64,000 nt of DNA, from the NCBI RefSeq assembly GCF_000230975.2, contig NC_021172.1, positions 372,001 to 436,000 on the forward strand, in the 5' to 3' direction. The DNA comes from Hyphomicrobium denitrificans 1NES1. Lineage in GTDB: Bacteria > Pseudomonadota > Alphaproteobacteria > Rhizobiales > Hyphomicrobiaceae. The notes under the pieces are model-generated. The model ran no database searches, had not been told where the DNA came from, and saw only the letters and a list, made by a program, of their open reading frames with translations. The translations under genes were made by a program, and so were the position numbers. This document shows positions 1-7,727 of this stretch, piece by piece; position 1 is the stretch's first letter; the number at the start of each line of letters is the position of its first letter.

Positions 1-73
1 CGAGCGCGTTCGGGGATCCAGCGTGAGACTTGTCGCAGACGCTATATTGTGCCGTCGGCACATTTTGCGCTGG

Positions 74-118
74 ATTCCCGGCCTTCGACGCGCATTCCAT
101 GCGCACTCGGCCGAGAAT
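74..118. repeat. palindromic intergenic element downstream of pheS
   Basis: The outer arms ATTCCCGGCC (74-83) and GGCCGAGAAT (109-118) pair with one mismatch. The inner arms GCGCAT (90-95) and ATGCGC (99-104) pair perfectly around a 3-base loop. The motif resembles the mobile palindromic elements scattered between genes in Hyphomicrobiales genomes, which often read GGATTCCCG...CGGGAATGACG. It lies just past the pheS stop codon and could act as a transcription or processing signal. Nothing else is recognisable in bases 1-141; in particular, no pheT start is seen there. Confidence 0.6.
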
Positions 119-141
119 GACGAGGAGATTTGGTGCACACG

Positions 142-1215
142 TCACGACGATAATCCGCCGGCGAGGGTGGGGACGTCGAGCGTCGAGAAGCCGTAGTGGC
201 TGAGCCAAGTCAGGTCGCCCGAGAAGAAGGCGCGCAAGTCCGGGATACCGTATTTCAGCATCGTCAGGCGATCGAGGCCAACGCCGAAGGCGAAGCCCTG
301 ATATTTCTCAGGGTCGAGGCCGCAGTTCTTCAGCACGTTCGGATGTACCATGCCGCAACCGAGAATTTCCAACCACTGGCCCGGCTTGCCGATCGCTTCG
401 GCGCCGATGTCGACTTCCATCGACGGCTCGGTGAAGGGGAAGTGCGAAGCGCGGAAGCGCATCTTCACTTCGTCGACCTCGAAGAAGGCTTTGCAAAATT
501 CCTGGAGAACCCATTTCAGGTGTCCCATATGGGTCGACTCGTCGATGACGAGGCCTTCGACCTGATGGAACATCGGCGTGTGCGTCTGGTCGCTGTCGCA
601 GCGGTAGACGCGACCTGGCGCGATGATGCGGATCGGCGGTTTCTGCGAAACCATCGTGCGGATCTGCACGGGGCTCGTGTGCGTGCGCAGAAGCAAGCGT
701 GAGCCATCGGCCTTCGGGGCAAAATAGAACGTGTCATGGTCCTGGCGTGCAGGATGCTCGGCCGGGATGTTGAGCTTGTCGAAGTTCATCTCGTCCGTTT
801 CGATATCCGGACCTTCGGCCACCGAGAAGCCCATGTCGGCGAAGATCTCGACGACTTCGTCGAGGACCTGGCTGACGGGATGAATGCGGCCTTCTGCAAT
901 GGGTCCGGGACGCACCGGCAGTGTTACGTCGGTGCGTTCGGTTTTCAGCCGTTCGTCGAGGGCGGCCGTTTCGAGTTCGGTCTTGCGCGCGTCGAGCGCC
1001 GCGGAAATCTGGCCCTTTAGCGTATTGACCGTTTGACCGAAAGTCTTGCGTTCTTCCGGTGGCAGCGATCCGAGCTTGCTCATCAGCTCCGAAATGCGGC
1101 CCTTCTTTCCGAGGGCCGAAACGCGGACGGCGTCGAGCGCGGTGAGGTCTTTCGCGCCACCGATTTCAGCGATGAGGTTCTTTTCCAGAACCTTGAGATC
1201 GTCAGCACCGCTCAT
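142..1215 (-). CDS. pheS: phenylalanyl-tRNA synthetase alpha subunit
   Basis: This is the alpha chain of the alpha2-beta2 PheRS that charges tRNA-Phe in the cytoplasm. The 357-residue protein has the N-terminal coiled coil (about residues 1-90) and the class II catalytic core, including GRVYRCD, [12 protein letters not shown] [14 protein letters not shown] and GVGLDRL near the C-terminus. The ATG at 1215 is chosen because GGAGAT lies just upstream and the protein then starts MSGADDLK; an in-frame extension to 1299 would translate a repeat element. It is the last gene of an rpmI-rplT-pheS series. The usual partner pheT is not within the 141 bases downstream. Confidence 0.97.
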   Translation of the reverse strand: MSGADDLKVLEKNLIAEIGGAKDLTALDAVRVSALGKKGRISELMSKLGSLPPEERKTFGQTVNTLKGQISAALDARKTELETAALDERLKTERTDVTLPVRPGPIAEGRIHPVSQVLDEVVEIFADMGFSVAEGPDIETDEMNFDKLNIPAEHPARQDHDTFYFAPKADGSRLLLRTHTSPVQIRTMVSQKPPIRIIAPGRVYRCDSDQTHTPMFHQVEGLVIDESTHMGHLKWVLQEFCKAFFEVDEVKMRFRASHFPFTEPSMEVDIGAEAIGKPGQWLEILGCGMVHPNVLKNCGLDPEKYQGFAFGVGLDRLTMLKYGIPDLRAFFSGDLTWLSHYGFSTLDVPTLAGGLSS

Positions 1216-1255
1216 CGAAATCTCCTTCAGCCATATGCCGAAGCTTGTGATGCTT

Positions 1256-1288
1256 TCCCCCCCCAGCGGGGAGGGGCAAGGGGTGGGC
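1256..1288. repeat. G-rich intergenic repeat, copy 1
   Basis: A run of CCCC...GCGGGGAGGGG...GGGGTGGG lies directly upstream of the pheS start. It is an inverted, diverged copy of the element at 1374-1410. Such CCCCTCCC/GGGAGGGG elements are common between genes in this bacterial order. It falls within the rplT-pheS spacer and may form a hairpin in the mRNA. Confidence 0.5.
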
Positions 1289-1373
1289 AGAGAATACAAA
1301 ACCTGTTGTTCGTAAAGCGCGCCTCGCGCGCTTGTGAGTCCGGTCTGTCGCGCGATCGGTCCGCCTTGCCATT

Positions 1374-1410
1374 CACCCCATCCCTAACCCCTCCCCTGAT
1401 GGGAGGGGGA
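1374..1410. repeat. G-rich intergenic repeat, copy 2
   Basis: CACCCCATCCC followed by ACCCCTCCCC and GGGAGGGG can fold into a hairpin. It is an inverted relative of the 1256-1288 element. The two copies bracket about 85 bases between rplT and pheS and could pair with each other. The rest of the 264-base rplT-pheS spacer shows no gene. Confidence 0.5.
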
Positions 1411-1479
1411 AGTGGAGGCCCCGATCGCGTAACCGCGATACGAGTAGCGTCTTACTGAGGACAGATGCGCAGTCGCGGA

Positions 1480-1881
1480 TCAGGCGGCTTTCTTGGCCTT
1501 GTCCTGGTCGGCCTTGGCGACGGGCGAACTCGCTGCTTTCGCGGCCTTGTCGACGAGCGCCTTGAAGCCTGCCGGATCGTTGATCGCGATGTCGGAGAGA
1601 ACCTTGCGATCGACCTCGATGCCGAGGTTCGTCAGGCCGTTGATAAAGCGGCCGTAGGTCAGCCCGTGCTCGCGGACAGCGGCGTTGATGCGCTGGATCC
1701 AAAGAGCGCGGAAGTTGCGCTTGCGGCGCTTGCGATCACGATAGGCGTACTGCTGCGCCTTCTCGACCGCCTGCTTGGCGACGCGGATCGTATTCTTGCG
1801 GCGGCCGTAATAGCCTTTCGCGGCCTTGATGACTTTCTTGTGCTTGGCGTGGGCGGTTACGCCACGTTTAACGCGGGCCAT
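1480..1881 (-). CDS. rplT: 50S ribosomal protein L20
   Basis: L20 binds 23S rRNA early in assembly of the large ribosomal subunit. The 133-residue protein begins [10 protein letters not shown] and carries the family's basic N-terminal helix ([23 protein letters not shown]) and the conserved LWIQRINAA. The C-terminal 15 residues are an Ala/Lys-rich tail slightly beyond the core family length. The ATG at 1881 is preceded by AGGAGCATCC-like Shine-Dalgarno sequence. It lies 107 bases downstream of rpmI on the same strand, the standard rpmI-rplT arrangement. Confidence 0.98.
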   Translation of the reverse strand: MARVKRGVTAHAKHKKVIKAAKGYYGRRKNTIRVAKQAVEKAQQYAYRDRKRRKRNFRALWIQRINAAVREHGLTYGRFINGLTNLGIEVDRKVLSDIAINDPAGFKALVDKAAKAASSPVAKADQDKAKKAA

Positions 1882-1988
1882 GGAGGATGCTCCTCAGAGT
1901 AAATGCTTCAAGAGTTCGTCGTGTGATGAGTCTTTGTTAGCCGCGTGCGACTCGCGTTCCGCGAGCCGGCCGCACGCGGCGGGCAAAC

Positions 1989-2189
1989 TCATCGATTGTA
2001 GGGCATGTATTTCTTGACGATTTTGGCATCAGAATCGTTCAGCACACCCGTGCCGCGCGCCTTCTGAATGAATTTCGCCGTGCGCTTGATCATGCCGTGA
2101 CGCTTGCCGGCCTGGGCGGCTACAACCTTGCCGGTGCCGGTCATCTTGAAGCGCTTTTTGGCGCCGCTCTTGGTCTTCATCTTAGGCAT
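1989..2189 (-). CDS. rpmI: 50S ribosomal protein L35
   Basis: A 66-residue basic large-subunit protein beginning [14 protein letters not shown] and ending KKYMPYNR, the typical L35 length and ends. The ATG at 2189 is set by that conserved N-terminus. The reading frame stays open for 118 further codons upstream, but that stretch is GC-rich structured leader and matches no L35 extension. The start lies behind AAAGGACC at a suitable distance. It is followed by rplT, and its long upstream region contains several hairpins (see separate entry). Confidence 0.97.
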   Translation of the reverse strand: MPKMKTKSGAKKRFKMTGTGKVVAAQAGKRHGMIKRTAKFIQKARGTGVLNDSDAKIVKKYMPYNR

Positions 2190-2271
2190 TTTGCTTTGGT
2201 CCTTTAGTTCGCTCGCGGGCCGCATCGGATGCTTGCGCTGACGCGCTTCCCATCCTAGCCCTCCGCGGGGG

Positions 2272-2370
2272 CGCCGCTCAGCGGCGGGGCGCGTCCGCGC
2301 CCACGGCTCTTGCGAGCCGAAGTGTTCGAGCTTTGCAGCTAGACCCACTCTCGGCAGCTGCGAAGCTGCC
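2272..2370 (-). promoter_or_regulatory. structured 5' leader of rpmI-rplT (candidate cis-regulatory RNA)
   Basis: Four perfect hairpins follow one another: CGCCGC/GCGGCG (2272-2286), GGGCGCG/CGCGCCC (2287-2302), GGCTC/GAGCC (2305-2318) and GGCAGC/GCTGCC (2353-2370). Read as minus-strand RNA, the third has a GCAA (GNRA-type) tetraloop. They lie 83-181 bases upstream of the rpmI start on the transcribed strand. L20 is known to repress its own operon by binding leader RNA in other bacteria. A similar role here is inference, and a dispersed repeat is an alternative. Confidence 0.45.
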
Positions 2371-2473
2371 GGTCCTGCGAAGGGTGCTTTTTGCAGTTTC
2401 CGCTTGTTTTTCAAAAGCATAAGAACCGCCACGGCATGCCTCGCCGGGCGGCTCTGAGCGGCTTTATACGGAA

Positions 2474-2566
2474 ATGTTGCGAAAATCGCAACATCGATGC
2501 TCATGCGCAGCATCAACGTTGCCAAAATCGCATCACGCCGCATCAGCGTTGCGATTTTCGCAACAT
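2474..2566. repeat. three-copy GTTGCGA-type inverted-repeat element
   Basis: GTTGCGAAAATCGCAAC at 2476-2492 is itself a near-perfect palindrome. A degenerate copy, GTTGCCAAAATCGCATC, is at 2518-2534. The exact reverse complement of the first copy is at 2548-2564. Between copies 1 and 2, GATGCT and AGCATC form a further small inverted repeat. The block sits between the divergently read rpmI leader and the membrane-protein gene at 2690, where an operator could control both. The 2190-2689 stretch holds only this and the rpmI leader. Confidence 0.6.
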
Positions 2567-2689
2567 CCGGACGGAAATCGCCTCGACTGGAACGAAAATA
2601 GCGTCGGTTAGGCTTGAACGAAGTACAAAGCTTACGCGTTGGGAAGCGGGTGCTGGCAAGGCATCCGGTGGGGCGAGGGAGGTGGGGCC

Positions 2690-3037
2690 GTGAGGCAAAT
2701 CATCGATCAGATCGTCAATCTGCTGCAGCAGGGAATCACGGCGATTTTCAAATTCGTCGAACTCGTCTGGCAATGGTCCTTCGGCCAGATGTTCGCAATC
2801 TTTCAATCGAACTGGCAGGCGCTGCCGGTTTGGAAGATCGCGATCCTCGCGGTTGTCGTGATCGCAATCATCTACGTGCTCTACAGGGGCTTCTTTCAAC
2901 TCTGGCGAGCGGCGGAGCAGATCTTCAAAGCCTTTGTCGATCTGTTGATGGTGCTTGTTTCGATCCTGCCTTACGTTCTGATCGCGGGTCTGATTGCGGC
3001 TGCCGGCAGCTACGTGGTCCAGCACGTCAACTTCTAA
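2690..3037 (+). CDS. small two-helix membrane protein of unknown function
   Basis: I do not recognise a family. The 115-residue protein starts at GTG 2690, chosen because GGGAGG lies about 6 bases upstream; the only in-frame upstream start lacks such a site. An amphipathic N-terminal region (about residues 1-45) is followed by two membrane segments, roughly residues 46-66 ([20 protein letters not shown]) and 80-105. Trp and Phe residues are frequent. It is read divergently from rpmI and faces the convergent GtrA-like gene. Confidence 0.7.
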   Translation: MRQIIDQIVNLLQQGITAIFKFVELVWQWSFGQMFAIFQSNWQALPVWKIAILAVVVIAIIYVLYRGFFQLWRAAEQIFKAFVDLLMVLVSILPYVLIAGLIAAAGSYVVQHVNF

Positions 3038-3061
3038 AGCCACGCATGCGCGGCCGTCGGT

Positions 3062-3472
3062 TCAAGCGGCGGACGAGTCCGCCGGGTTCGCGTTGAACAC
3101 GACGTGACGGCGCACGAAATAAAGCACCACGAAGCAGAGGACCATCGCGACGGTCTTGCCCTCGACGGCAGGCAGTTTCATTACGTGCACAGTCAGCCAG
3201 ACGACGGTCGCGGTGAGCACCAGACCGATGAAGCCGGTGCCGACGAATTCCATGAACAGGCGGTGCTCGCTCTTGTGCGACATATCTCCAACGAAGACGC
3301 ATTTCTTCATCAGGCCGTAGTTGACGACAACGGCCGCGGAATATGCGATGGCGCTTTGCAAGACAGGCATTCCGAAGACGTGCGTCAGCATCAGGAGAAG
3401 CGTGTAGTCGACGATCGCCGATATCACGTTGGCGCCTGTGTAGCGCGATAGATGCCCGACTTTCGAATGCAT
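3062..3472 (-). CDS. GtrA-family membrane protein
   Basis: GtrA-like proteins are small four-helix inner-membrane proteins. Several help flip polyprenyl-linked sugars or act in cell-surface polysaccharide synthesis. This 136-residue protein shows the family pattern: an N-terminal YTGANVISAIVDY helix, a second helix ending NYGLMKKCVFV, and two further hydrophobic helices ending FVRRHVVF. The ATG at 3472 is preferred because GAGGGG lies upstream; a TTG at 3496 would add eight residues. Its substrate cannot be told from sequence. No polysaccharide operon is adjacent. Confidence 0.8.
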   Translation of the reverse strand: MHSKVGHLSRYTGANVISAIVDYTLLLMLTHVFGMPVLQSAIAYSAAVVVNYGLMKKCVFVGDMSHKSEHRLFMEFVGTGFIGLVLTATVVWLTVHVMKLPAVEGKTVAMVLCFVVLYFVRRHVVFNANPADSSAA

Positions 3473-3735
3473 GCGGCAGCCCCTCGTTGATCTCAATCCC
3501 AGGTTTCGGGGTGGTTAGATCGCTGTTAGACGCATCGGCCGTCCTAATGCTGCTTCGCGAATTCGCACCTGCGCCATATCGCCCAGGCGACCCGAGCGAT
3601 GCAGGTTCGGAACTCACCGGCAAAATGCATTTGCTGCCTGTTGCGTCTCCTTGGGCGCCGATGCCTGGCGCTCAATCGTGCTCGAAGCGAGAATTAGACG
3701 TCATCGGGTATCTGGGCGCTTCGGAGCGGACCCCC

Positions 3736-3936
3736 ATGAAAATCGATCCATTTGTCGTGATGATTTTATTCGTGGCGGCGCTGCCGACCGTCGCGATTAG
3801 CATGCGTTCTGCCAGCGGCTGGCGCGCGGGAGTCGTTTTTGCGGCGTTCTATCCAGCGCTTGTGATTGTCGTCGGCGTTCTCATGATCGCAACGTTCGTT
3901 ACGCTTGCCGCGTTCGGGCTGATCGACCTCGATTAG
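3736..3936 (+). CDS. small two-helix membrane protein
   Basis: A 66-residue protein, almost entirely two hydrophobic segments (about residues 5-22 and 30-60) joined by a short SASGWR loop, ending GLIDLD. A GGAGCGGA site lies 5 bases before the ATG. Its frame is open further upstream, but the ribosome-binding site and hydrophobic start favour 3736. No family is recognised. It lies between the GtrA-like gene and a small secreted-protein gene, with no obvious operon partner. Confidence 0.6.
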   Translation: MKIDPFVVMILFVAALPTVAISMRSASGWRAGVVFAAFYPALVIVVGVLMIATFVTLAAFGLIDLD

Positions 3937-4045
3937 TCTGGACATCGCTGATTGTTAAGGTCGGTATTCACGGTCCGTTCAGCCATCGATTGCGAAATTC
4001 CTTGCGCGCAAGTGTTCGCGCGTCCTCAAAAAACGGAGTTGCTCT

Positions 4046-4306
4046 ATGCGTATCGCACCGCTTCTTGCCGCGTCCGTTGTTGCAATCGGCCTATCCGTCG
4101 CCGTCGGCGGTCCGTCCCAGGCAGCGCCAATTTCACCTATCCACCAGTCTCAGATCACGCAGTCCATCGCGCAGCCCGTCGGTTATTATTGGCGGCGTCC
4201 GTATTGGCGTCGCGGACATTGCGTCAGATGGCGCAACATTTGCGCAAACCGCTGGGGTTGGGGCGGGTGGCGTTTCCGTCGCTGCATGGTCCGGCACGGC
4301 TGCTAG
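4046..4306 (+). CDS. small secreted protein with four-cysteine C-terminal motif (paralogue of 23184-23549)
   Basis: An 86-residue protein with a clear signal peptide (residues 1-26, ending GPSQAA). The mature chain is short and rich in Trp, Arg and Tyr. The last 28 residues, from C59 to C86, have the spacing C-x6-C-x13-C-x5-C and share RWGWGG and FRRC with the secreted protein encoded at 23184-23549. The four cysteines could form two disulphides in the periplasm or outside the cell. GGAG lies 7 bases before the ATG. I know of no assigned function. Confidence 0.75.
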   Translation: MRIAPLLAASVVAIGLSVAVGGPSQAAPISPIHQSQITQSIAQPVGYYWRRPYWRRGHCVRWRNICANRWGWGGWRFRRCMVRHGC

Positions 4307-4326
4307 ATTAAAAGCCGAAGCGAATT

Positions 4327-4357
4327 GAGCGAGCGGCATCCTGATTGCGGCTCGCTC
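4327..4357. terminator. candidate bidirectional terminator hairpin
   Basis: GAGCGAGC (4327-4334) pairs with GCTCGCTC (4350-4357) in the 52-base gap between two convergent genes. There is no long T-run on either side, so intrinsic termination is only a suggestion from structure and position. Confidence 0.4.
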
Positions 4358-4358
4358 C

Positions 4359-4733
4359 TCAGTGCTCTTTATTCATCCGCCGAAGCCTGTTCGCAAGCAG
4401 GCTCATCACTCGTAACGCGAACTGCGGATCGCTACGGATGATGGTAAGGAACGCCCGCTTGTCGATCGCAACGACCTCGGTCGGCTCGGCTGCCATCGCA
4501 GCGGCGCTGCGGCGCCCGTCGTCGATCAAGGCCATCTCTCCGAAAATGCCGCCGGCGCGCACATTTTCGAGCACCGTCCCATACGTGATGACGTCAACGC
4601 GGCCTGATCGGACCATATACATGGTATCGGCAGCATCGTCCTCGAGGAAGATCTTCTCTCCCGCATCGAAGAACCGGTACGGTGCGCCGATTTGATCCAA
4701 TATCGAAAAATCAAAAAGGCTGTCTTCGCTCAT
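4359..4733 (-). CDS. single-domain cyclic-nucleotide-binding protein
   Basis: The 124-residue protein is essentially one cNMP-binding beta-barrel (about residues 14-115), as in CRP and PKA regulatory subunits. The phosphate-binding cassette is visible as GGIFGEMALIDDGRRSAAA, with the conserved Glu and Arg-Ser that contact the cyclic phosphate and ribose. There is no DNA-binding or kinase domain, so it probably acts by binding a partner protein or as a nucleotide sink. It is encoded between infC and the rpmI side, on the same strand as infC. Confidence 0.88.
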   Translation of the reverse strand: MSEDSLFDFSILDQIGAPYRFFDAGEKIFLEDDAADTMYMVRSGRVDVITYGTVLENVRAGGIFGEMALIDDGRRSAAAMAAEPTEVVAIDKRAFLTIIRSDPQFALRVMSLLANRLRRMNKEH

Positions 4734-4867
4734 GACCTTCTACTCCCACCGCACGCCGGACAAAATTAGAGCCCTGCTCTTGGCCGAGCAAGGCTCTGAA
4801 TTACATTCGTCAAATTGGTCAGTGGGCCGAGGAATAGGGCGAGAGGCGTTTCACCCGCTGCGAGGGA

Positions 4868-5410
4868 TCATTTCGGTGCGAGCACCATGACCATCTGCCT
4901 GCCTTCGAAACGGGGCTCGCTTTCGACCTTGGCGATTGCATCGGTATCGCCTTTCACGCGCTGGAGAACGGCCATGCCGAGTTGCGAATGGGCCATCTCG
5001 CGGCCGCGGAAGCGAAGTGTGATCTTCACCTTGTCGCCGTCTTCGAAGAAGCGTTTGATGGCGCGCAGCTTTACGTCGTAGTCGTGATCGTCGATGCCGG
5101 GTCGCATCTTGATCTCTTTCAACTCGACGATTTTCTGGTTCTTGCGCGCTTCGGCGGCTTTCTTCTGTTCCTGGAATTTGTATTTGCCGAAATCGAGAAT
5201 CTTGCATACCGGCGGCTCAGCGTCCGGCGAGATCTCCACGAGATCCAGTCCGATATCCTCAGCACGGGCAAGGGCATCGAATTTGGCGATGACTCCGACG
5301 TTCTGGCCGTTCTCGTCGATGAGGCGGACTTCCCGGGCCCGGATTTGATCGTTGATGCGGGGCCCTTGGTTTTCCCGGCTCTGGGGCTCGGGTCGCATAG
5401 GTCTACGGAT
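4868..5410 (-). CDS. infC: translation initiation factor IF-3, ATC start
   Basis: IF3 binds the 30S subunit and rejects wrong start codons and initiator tRNAs. The sequence shows the full family: N-domain ([10 protein letters not shown]...[17 protein letters not shown]), linker KKAAEARK, and C-domain ([24 protein letters not shown], ending VMVLAPK). An ATG at 5398 gives 176 residues, but its spacing from AAGAGGAG is about 20 bases. ATC at 5410 lies 8 bases after AGGAG and yields an N-terminus RRPM like rhizobial IF3 (MRRP). I therefore place the start at the ATC. Non-AUG starts are the basis of IF3 autoregulation elsewhere (E. coli uses AUU). Confidence 0.95.
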   Translation of the reverse strand: MRRPMRPEPQSRENQGPRINDQIRAREVRLIDENGQNVGVIAKFDALARAEDIGLDLVEISPDAEPPVCKILDFGKYKFQEQKKAAEARKNQKIVELKEIKMRPGIDDHDYDVKLRAIKRFFEDGDKVKITLRFRGREMAHSQLGMAVLQRVKGDTDAIAKVESEPRFEGRQMVMVLAPK

Positions 5411-5429
5411 GGGGCATTCTCCTCTTGCT
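5395..5429 (-). promoter_or_regulatory. infC ribosome-binding site with rare ATC start
   Basis: On the minus strand AAGAGGAG is followed by AATGCCCC and then ATC CGT AGA CCT ATG. The ATG within AATGCCCC is only 2 bases from the Shine-Dalgarno sequence and opens a four-codon frame ending in TAG. The in-frame ATC is optimally spaced. This arrangement fits IF3-sensed autoregulation by start-codon discrimination, as established for the AUU start in E. coli. Confidence 0.7.
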
Positions 5430-5620
5430 GTTTCGCTATTTGGACGCAGCCCGACCTGGCGTGCGCGCAGACTCGAGCATCCCGGCGCAAGATTCTTAAC
5501 GTGGAGTATAAAGTCAAGTCTTAACCGGCGAATACAACGTCCGTTAAAAGAGGATTGAGCCTAAACCACAAAACGTCACAATCGGACGGTCGTATCCGTT
5601 CACAACCACTGGATATCTGA

Positions 5621-6700
5621 ATGCAATCGGAATGCCGTTCGGTGAAGCCTCTCAAGGGACTGCTAATTTCTGACGGCCGCCCCGGGAATTATCACTTGGC
5701 GGAAGGGCTGGTCGCGGCAATTGAGCGCCTCAGGCCGGTCGAGGTCACGCGGCTGGACATTTCCCAGCATACCTGGACTCCGACGCGGTTCCTGGCATTT
5801 CTGAGCAACCGCGGCGTTCGGCCCAATACCATCCTGCGTCTTGGATATGAGCTTTCACCAGACGCGGTAAAGAATGCCGACTTCGTCGCATCGGCGGGCG
5901 GCGATACCCTTGGGGCGAATGTCGCCTTCTCGCGGCTCTTCGGCGCGCCGAACTACTTCTATGGCTCCGGCAAGCATTTCAACGCCGCGGACTTTAACCT
6001 CGTATTCACCTCTCACACGGCGGTCGCGACCGGACCGCGGCATGTCAGGACGATCAAGCCGAGCCCCATCGATCCCGACTCGATGGTGCTGCCTGGGCTT
6101 TCGCCGAGCCAACCGCCGGCGGTGATCGGTGTGCTGATCGGTGGCAACACGTCCACGATCAAGTTCTCGGAATTCGACTTGGCGCGTTTGGTCACCTTCA
6201 TGCGCGATATGCATGCTGCGACGGGCACGACGTTCTACGTCTCAAACTCGCGGCGCACGCCGCACAAACTGAGCGACGCGCTTGTCCGGCTCGCCGAGGA
6301 GGAACATAGCGCGATCCATAAGTTCATCGACGTACGTGTCGCGGGGAACGGCACGCTCCGCGATCTCTATGCGAACTCGTCGGCCATTCTCTGCACGGCC
6401 GACAGCAGCTCCATGGTTTCCGAGTCGGTCTGGCTGCGTCGGCCCACGATTGCCATTACGCCGAACAAGTTCAGTCTGGATGAGAGCGAGCTCGAATACC
6501 GTAGCTTCCTTGAGGGCAACGGCTGGCTTCGTACCATGCCGATCGCTGATCTTGCTCCGGACGTGGTCTTGTCCAAGCTTCGCTCGATCACGCCCATCGT
6601 CGAGAACGGGCTCGACCTTTTGGCGGAAGTGTTTCGCCAGAGGCAGCCGGAGCTGTTTGCGCATGTGACGCCCGCCAAAGGTGCGAGCGTCAGCACTTAG
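5621..6700 (+). CDS. ELM1/GtrOC1-family putative glycosyltransferase (DUF1022)
   Basis: This 359-residue protein belongs to the ELM1/DUF1022 family, shared by plant mitochondrial-fission factors and alphaproteobacterial proteins and thought to have a glycosyltransferase fold. Visible conserved pieces are SDGRPGN (17-23), a Gly-rich ASAGGDTLGAN loop (90-100), IGGNTSTI (173-180), SNSRRTP (208-214) and CTADSSSMVSE near residue 260, which resembles a nucleotide-sugar-binding C-terminal half. The bacterial function is not established. It is divergent from infC. The start lacks a strong Shine-Dalgarno sequence, so the true start could be the Met-free region a few codons later. Confidence 0.8.
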   Translation: MQSECRSVKPLKGLLISDGRPGNYHLAEGLVAAIERLRPVEVTRLDISQHTWTPTRFLAFLSNRGVRPNTILRLGYELSPDAVKNADFVASAGGDTLGANVAFSRLFGAPNYFYGSGKHFNAADFNLVFTSHTAVATGPRHVRTIKPSPIDPDSMVLPGLSPSQPPAVIGVLIGGNTSTIKFSEFDLARLVTFMRDMHAATGTTFYVSNSRRTPHKLSDALVRLAEEEHSAIHKFIDVRVAGNGTLRDLYANSSAILCTADSSSMVSESVWLRRPTIAITPNKFSLDESELEYRSFLEGNGWLRTMPIADLAPDVVLSKLRSITPIVENGLDLLAEVFRQRQPELFAHVTPAKGASVST

Positions 6701-6737
6701 GCTCTAGGGGCTGTCTTTCGGTCGTTCCGCCGAGATC

Positions 6738-7553
6738 TCAATACTCGCTTTCAGCTTTGTCGGTTCGCGGCGAGCCATTGTAGCTGTTTGGCGACGTCTG
6801 CTGGAACAGCACCATCAGCGTGTTGCGCACGCCCTTGAAGTTCGTCAGCATCTTGCGCCCGTGCCAGCTCTGCTTTTCACGAGAATCTGAAACTGCGAAA
6901 CCGTACCCGCTGTTCGGGCGGAACTCGAAACGCTTCAGCTCCTCGAACGTGCTGCCGAACAGCTTCTTGTGGCGGCGATAGATCGACGTGCCGAGATCCA
7001 TCTGGCTCATATCGGGCGCCAGGTAGAACTGGGTGGTGACGATCTTATTCAAGCCATCGCAGTGAGGCTTGATCTTGTAATCCTCGGTGTCGCGCACCAG
7101 GCGAACTTCATAGGCGCACGTCTTATCGATAATCGCCTCTTCCGTCGTGCCAAAGCGGAGCGCAAGATCGGGCGCGAGCTTTTTGAAGATTGCACGGCGA
7201 TACTCGGGCCGGGTCACGACGTCGACAACGTCCTGCCAAACCTGCTGCGATCGCTGCGGCAGCTTGGCGATCGCTTCCTTGGTGAGATGTAACTGATCGC
7301 GGCTGCTCTCACCGTCGGGGCGCACGTAGAGGCGCATGTTCAGCGGCTCATAGAGCTTCGGATCAGGAAGGTTCGCGAGCATGTCCGCGTAGAAGTCGTC
7401 TGGAAACCAGCCTACGCCATAGTAGTGGCAATATGGGTCTGTCTCGAGCGGGATGCTGTCGAGCTTCTTCATCATGTGGTTGAAGATCCGCTCGGCGTTC
7501 GCGTTCGTCGCAGGGCGTTCCCGAACTGCATAATCCGTTGCAGGCATTGCCAT
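6738..7553 (-). CDS. 2-oxoglutarate/Fe(II) oxygenase-like protein
   Basis: A 271-residue cytoplasmic protein with the features of the 2OG-Fe(II) dioxygenase fold. H164-x-D166 in KPHCDGLNK and a distal H231 (SWHGRK) would bind iron; R243 (GVRNTLM) is placed to bind 2-oxoglutarate. ATG 7553 is chosen because GGGGGAG lies 9 bases upstream; translation from 7616 would add 21 unlike residues. The substrate is unknown. Proteins of this type are often encoded in sugar or lipid modification loci, and a GT4 gene follows on the same strand at 7728-8933, though 170 bases separate them. Confidence 0.72.
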   Translation of the reverse strand: MAMPATDYAVRERPATNANAERIFNHMMKKLDSIPLETDPYCHYYGVGWFPDDFYADMLANLPDPKLYEPLNMRLYVRPDGESSRDQLHLTKEAIAKLPQRSQQVWQDVVDVVTRPEYRRAIFKKLAPDLALRFGTTEEAIIDKTCAYEVRLVRDTEDYKIKPHCDGLNKIVTTQFYLAPDMSQMDLGTSIYRRHKKLFGSTFEELKRFEFRPNSGYGFAVSDSREKQSWHGRKMLTNFKGVRNTLMVLFQQTSPNSYNGSPRTDKAESEY

Positions 7554-7727
7554 GATATCGGTCTCCCCCGAAGGTCCCAAGATTGTGCCGGTCAGGGCAC
7601 CATACGAAATTTGCAAACCAGCTTGTAGGCAATTTGATGGAATACGCGCAGTTTCACGCGTCTTGTTGCTTGCATTCCTGAGGCGCTGAATTCGTTGGCG
7701 TTGGAAAGGCTTGGAGAATCGTGGCGG

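Noticed and set aside
1..141. Expected pheT after pheS
   Set aside because: The 141 bases downstream hold only a palindromic element, with no start or reading frame like PheT. pheT may lie further left, or elsewhere.
2190..2543. In-frame upstream extension of rpmI by 118 codons
   Set aside because: L35 is about 65 residues in all bacteria. The extension reads through GC-rich hairpins and matches no known N-terminus.
2474..2566. CRISPR-like array
   Set aside because: Only three short palindromic units with unequal spacing and inverted orientation; no repeat-spacer pattern and no cas genes.
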